From Roseibacillus sp. (GTDB lineage Bacteria > Verrucomicrobiota > Verrucomicrobiae > Verrucomicrobiales > Akkermansiaceae): a stretch of 31,516 nt of DNA. Where the stretch lies: positions 1 to 31,516 of the forward strand of contig PBNG01000005.1 of NCBI GenBank assembly GCA_002723015.1. The letters run 5' to 3'. Shown in pieces: positions 30,314 through 31,516 of the stretch. The position numbers and the translations under genes were made by a program. The notes under the pieces are model-generated. The model saw nothing but the letters and a program-made list of their open reading frames with translations, did not search any database and had not been told where the DNA came from. Numbering within the stretch: the first letter of the stretch is position 1; each line of letters opens with the position of its first letter.

Positions 30314-31516
30314 TCACCGCCATTCGTGTTTGGGGTAGCGGCGCTTGAGTCCCTTTTTGACCTCGGGGTAGGTGCGTGTCCAGAAGCCGGCGAGGTCGTC
30401 GGTGACTTGGACCGGGCGGAAGTTGGGGCCGAGGATTTCCAGGAGTAGTGTCTGGCGGCCGCCGGCGATGACGGGAGTGCTGGTCAGGTCGTACAGCGCC
30501 TGGATTTTGGCGCGACCGCGCGGAGGTCCGTCGGCGCGATATTCTATCTTCATGCGCATGCCCGAGGGCAGGCGCTGGTGCAAAGGCGCCATTTGCTCGA
30601 CGAACTGCTGCTCTTTCCACGGTAGCGCGTTCTGTACGTAGGGCAGGCAGTCGCGGGTGCGGATCTGTTTGTAACGATAGGCTCCGGCAACGATTTCGTG
30701 GTAGATGACCTGAAGTTCGTCGTCGTCGTAGGCGATTAATTCGCGGTTGGGAAATAAGCGTTGCAGGAGGCGGGTGCGCAGAATCCATTGCTCGACATCT
30801 ACATTCCACTTTTCTAGCCGCAACTGGTCGGCGGTGATACGCGCGACGAGAATTTCTTCGGCGGCGGTGAGATCGACTTCCATCCGCGGTGTGCGGTGGT
30901 AGACGAGGGCGTCTCGCTCCCCTGCATCGTAGCGGTGGACCTCGGTTTGCTCGACAGCTTGGTCGTGGTCATTCCAGGTGGTTTCTATGGCGGCGCTGAC
31001 GCGGTCGGGGTAGATCTCTTCGAGCCAGGCGAGGTCGATGGCGTTGGCTAGGTTCAGGGCAGTGCGGACCTTGCCCTCGCCCCGAGCCTCTAGCTCGTGG
31101 ATCTCTAAGGCGATTAGCGCTGGTGCCTCGCGGGCAACGCTCTGGGGATCGAGTTCGACGCGGCGCTGGCCAGCCATGGCGCAGAGTAAGTTTTTGCGAT
31201 TGCGGCGGATGGCGACGCGGTCGGGGAAGGCGATTAGCAGGCTTTTAAGCAAGTCCTCAGTCGCACCTCGGCCTCTGTCGTCGAGTTTGAGGCGGCGGGC
31301 GGCGTCGCGGTAGAGGCGGGCGGTCTGAGCGGCCTGGCGGCAGGTGGGGCCGTTGAGGCCTTTAGAGCCGCACACGGCGGGGTCGTAGTCTAGGTCGTGA
31401 GCCTGCCGTAAGGCGCGCTCCCGCACGACTAGATCGGCGGCGTATTCTCCGTCGGGGGCGTGGGTGTAGCGCGATTGTACGGGGCGGAGCAGGATGTCGC
31501 GTTCGCCGGCAAGTGC
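30314..31516 (-). CDS. hrpB: ATP-dependent RNA helicase HrpB, C-terminal part (cut by window edge)
   Basis: An open frame of 400 codons runs in from the right edge and ends at TGA 30314. It carries the helicase-associated and HrpB-specific C-terminal domains of a DEAH-box helicase of the HrpB type: GLNGPTCRQAAQTARLYRDA, then the long variable region, and the diagnostic tail PPRGRAKIQALYDLTSTPVI, ILGPNFRPVQVTDDLAGFW and YPEVKKGLKRRYPKHEW. The start, Walker motifs and DEAH box are outside the window. Frame and length look intact with no stops. Its cellular role is not well known. It is a conserved chromosomal gene and bounds the accessory region on the right. The preceding frame at the edge reads LAGERDILLRPVQSRYTHAP. 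Confidence 0.9.
   Translation of the reverse strand, partial: ALAGERDILLRPVQSRYTHAPDGEYAADLVVRERALRQAHDLDYDPAVCGSKGLNGPTCRQAAQTARLYRDAARRLKLDDRGRGATEDLLKSLLIAFPDRVAIRRNRKNLLCAMAGQRRVELDPQSVAREAPALIALEIHELEARGEGKVRTALNLANAIDLAWLEEIYPDRVSAAIETTWNDHDQAVEQTEVHRYDAGERDALVYHRTPRMEVDLTAAEEILVARITADQLRLEKWNVDVEQWILRTRLLQRLFPNRELIAYDDDELQVIYHEIVAGAYRYKQIRTRDCLPYVQNALPWKEQQFVEQMAPLHQRLPSGMRMKIEYRADGPPRGRAKIQALYDLTSTPVIAGGRQTLLLEILGPNFRPVQVTDDLAGFWTRTYPEVKKGLKRRYPKHEWR

Overview
The window is about 31.5 kb of moderately GC-rich bacterial DNA. It holds six intact phytanoyl-CoA dioxygenase (PhyH) type Fe(II)/2-oxoglutarate oxygenases plus one remnant, three intact enolase-superfamily (mandelate racemase/muconate lactonizing, MR/MLE) dehydratases plus two remnants, and a set of sugar-acid and aldolase enzymes. 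Two conserved housekeeping-type genes flank this: hemJ, cut by the left edge, and hrpB, cut by the right edge. Such a PhyH and MR/MLE expansion is typical of sponge-associated or marine Poribacteria and Latescibacterota-like genomes. That assignment is an inference from gene content; there is no rRNA or marker gene here to settle it.

Layout. 1-1540 (minus): the hemJ start, then two decayed genes, one a recognisable NUDIX hydrolase. 1541-2332: no gene seen. 2333-5319: an MR/MLE dehydratase (plus) converging on a minus-strand unit of PhyH, polysaccharide deacetylase and a broken zinc-type alcohol dehydrogenase whose GTG start overlaps the deacetylase stop. 5717-9692 (minus): MR/MLE, PhyH, EamA exporter and a conserved protein of unknown function. 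9982-14702 (plus): MR/MLE pseudogene, mannonate dehydratase, PhyH, a second MR/MLE pseudogene, a sugar-phosphate isomerase-like TIM barrel, and the C-terminal end of a family A DNA polymerase of probable mobile origin. 15055-16928 (minus): a small secreted repeat protein, a strong terminator and an amidohydrolase. 17482-19655 (plus): the 3' end of an IlvD/Edd dehydratase, a 575-residue GT-C-like membrane protein and an ATGA-coupled 27-residue hydrophobic ORF. 19685-23063: PhyH and a cupin-dehydrogenase fusion (minus), divergent from another PhyH (plus). 23350-26401 (minus): small unknown protein, PhyH, decayed beta-propeller, MR/MLE, and a PhyH remnant. 26593-28801 (plus): frameshifted Rieske protein, aldo/keto reductase, HpcH/HpaI-like protein, terminator. 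29359-31516 (minus): a second HpcH/HpaI aldolase and hrpB.

How the genes fit together. Mannonate dehydratase, MR/MLE dehydratases, the IlvD/Edd remnant, HpcH/HpaI aldolases, the isomerase-like barrel, the aldo/keto reductase and the fused dehydrogenase all belong to families that oxidise, dehydrate and cleave sugars and sugar acids. The PhyH proteins are placed beside them in separate small units, so they probably act on related small substrates, but no substrate can be read from sequence. The second strong theme is decay: about ten genes are broken, several by TAG at expected glutamine positions or TGA at expected tryptophan positions, which suggests fast turnover of this accessory gene pool.
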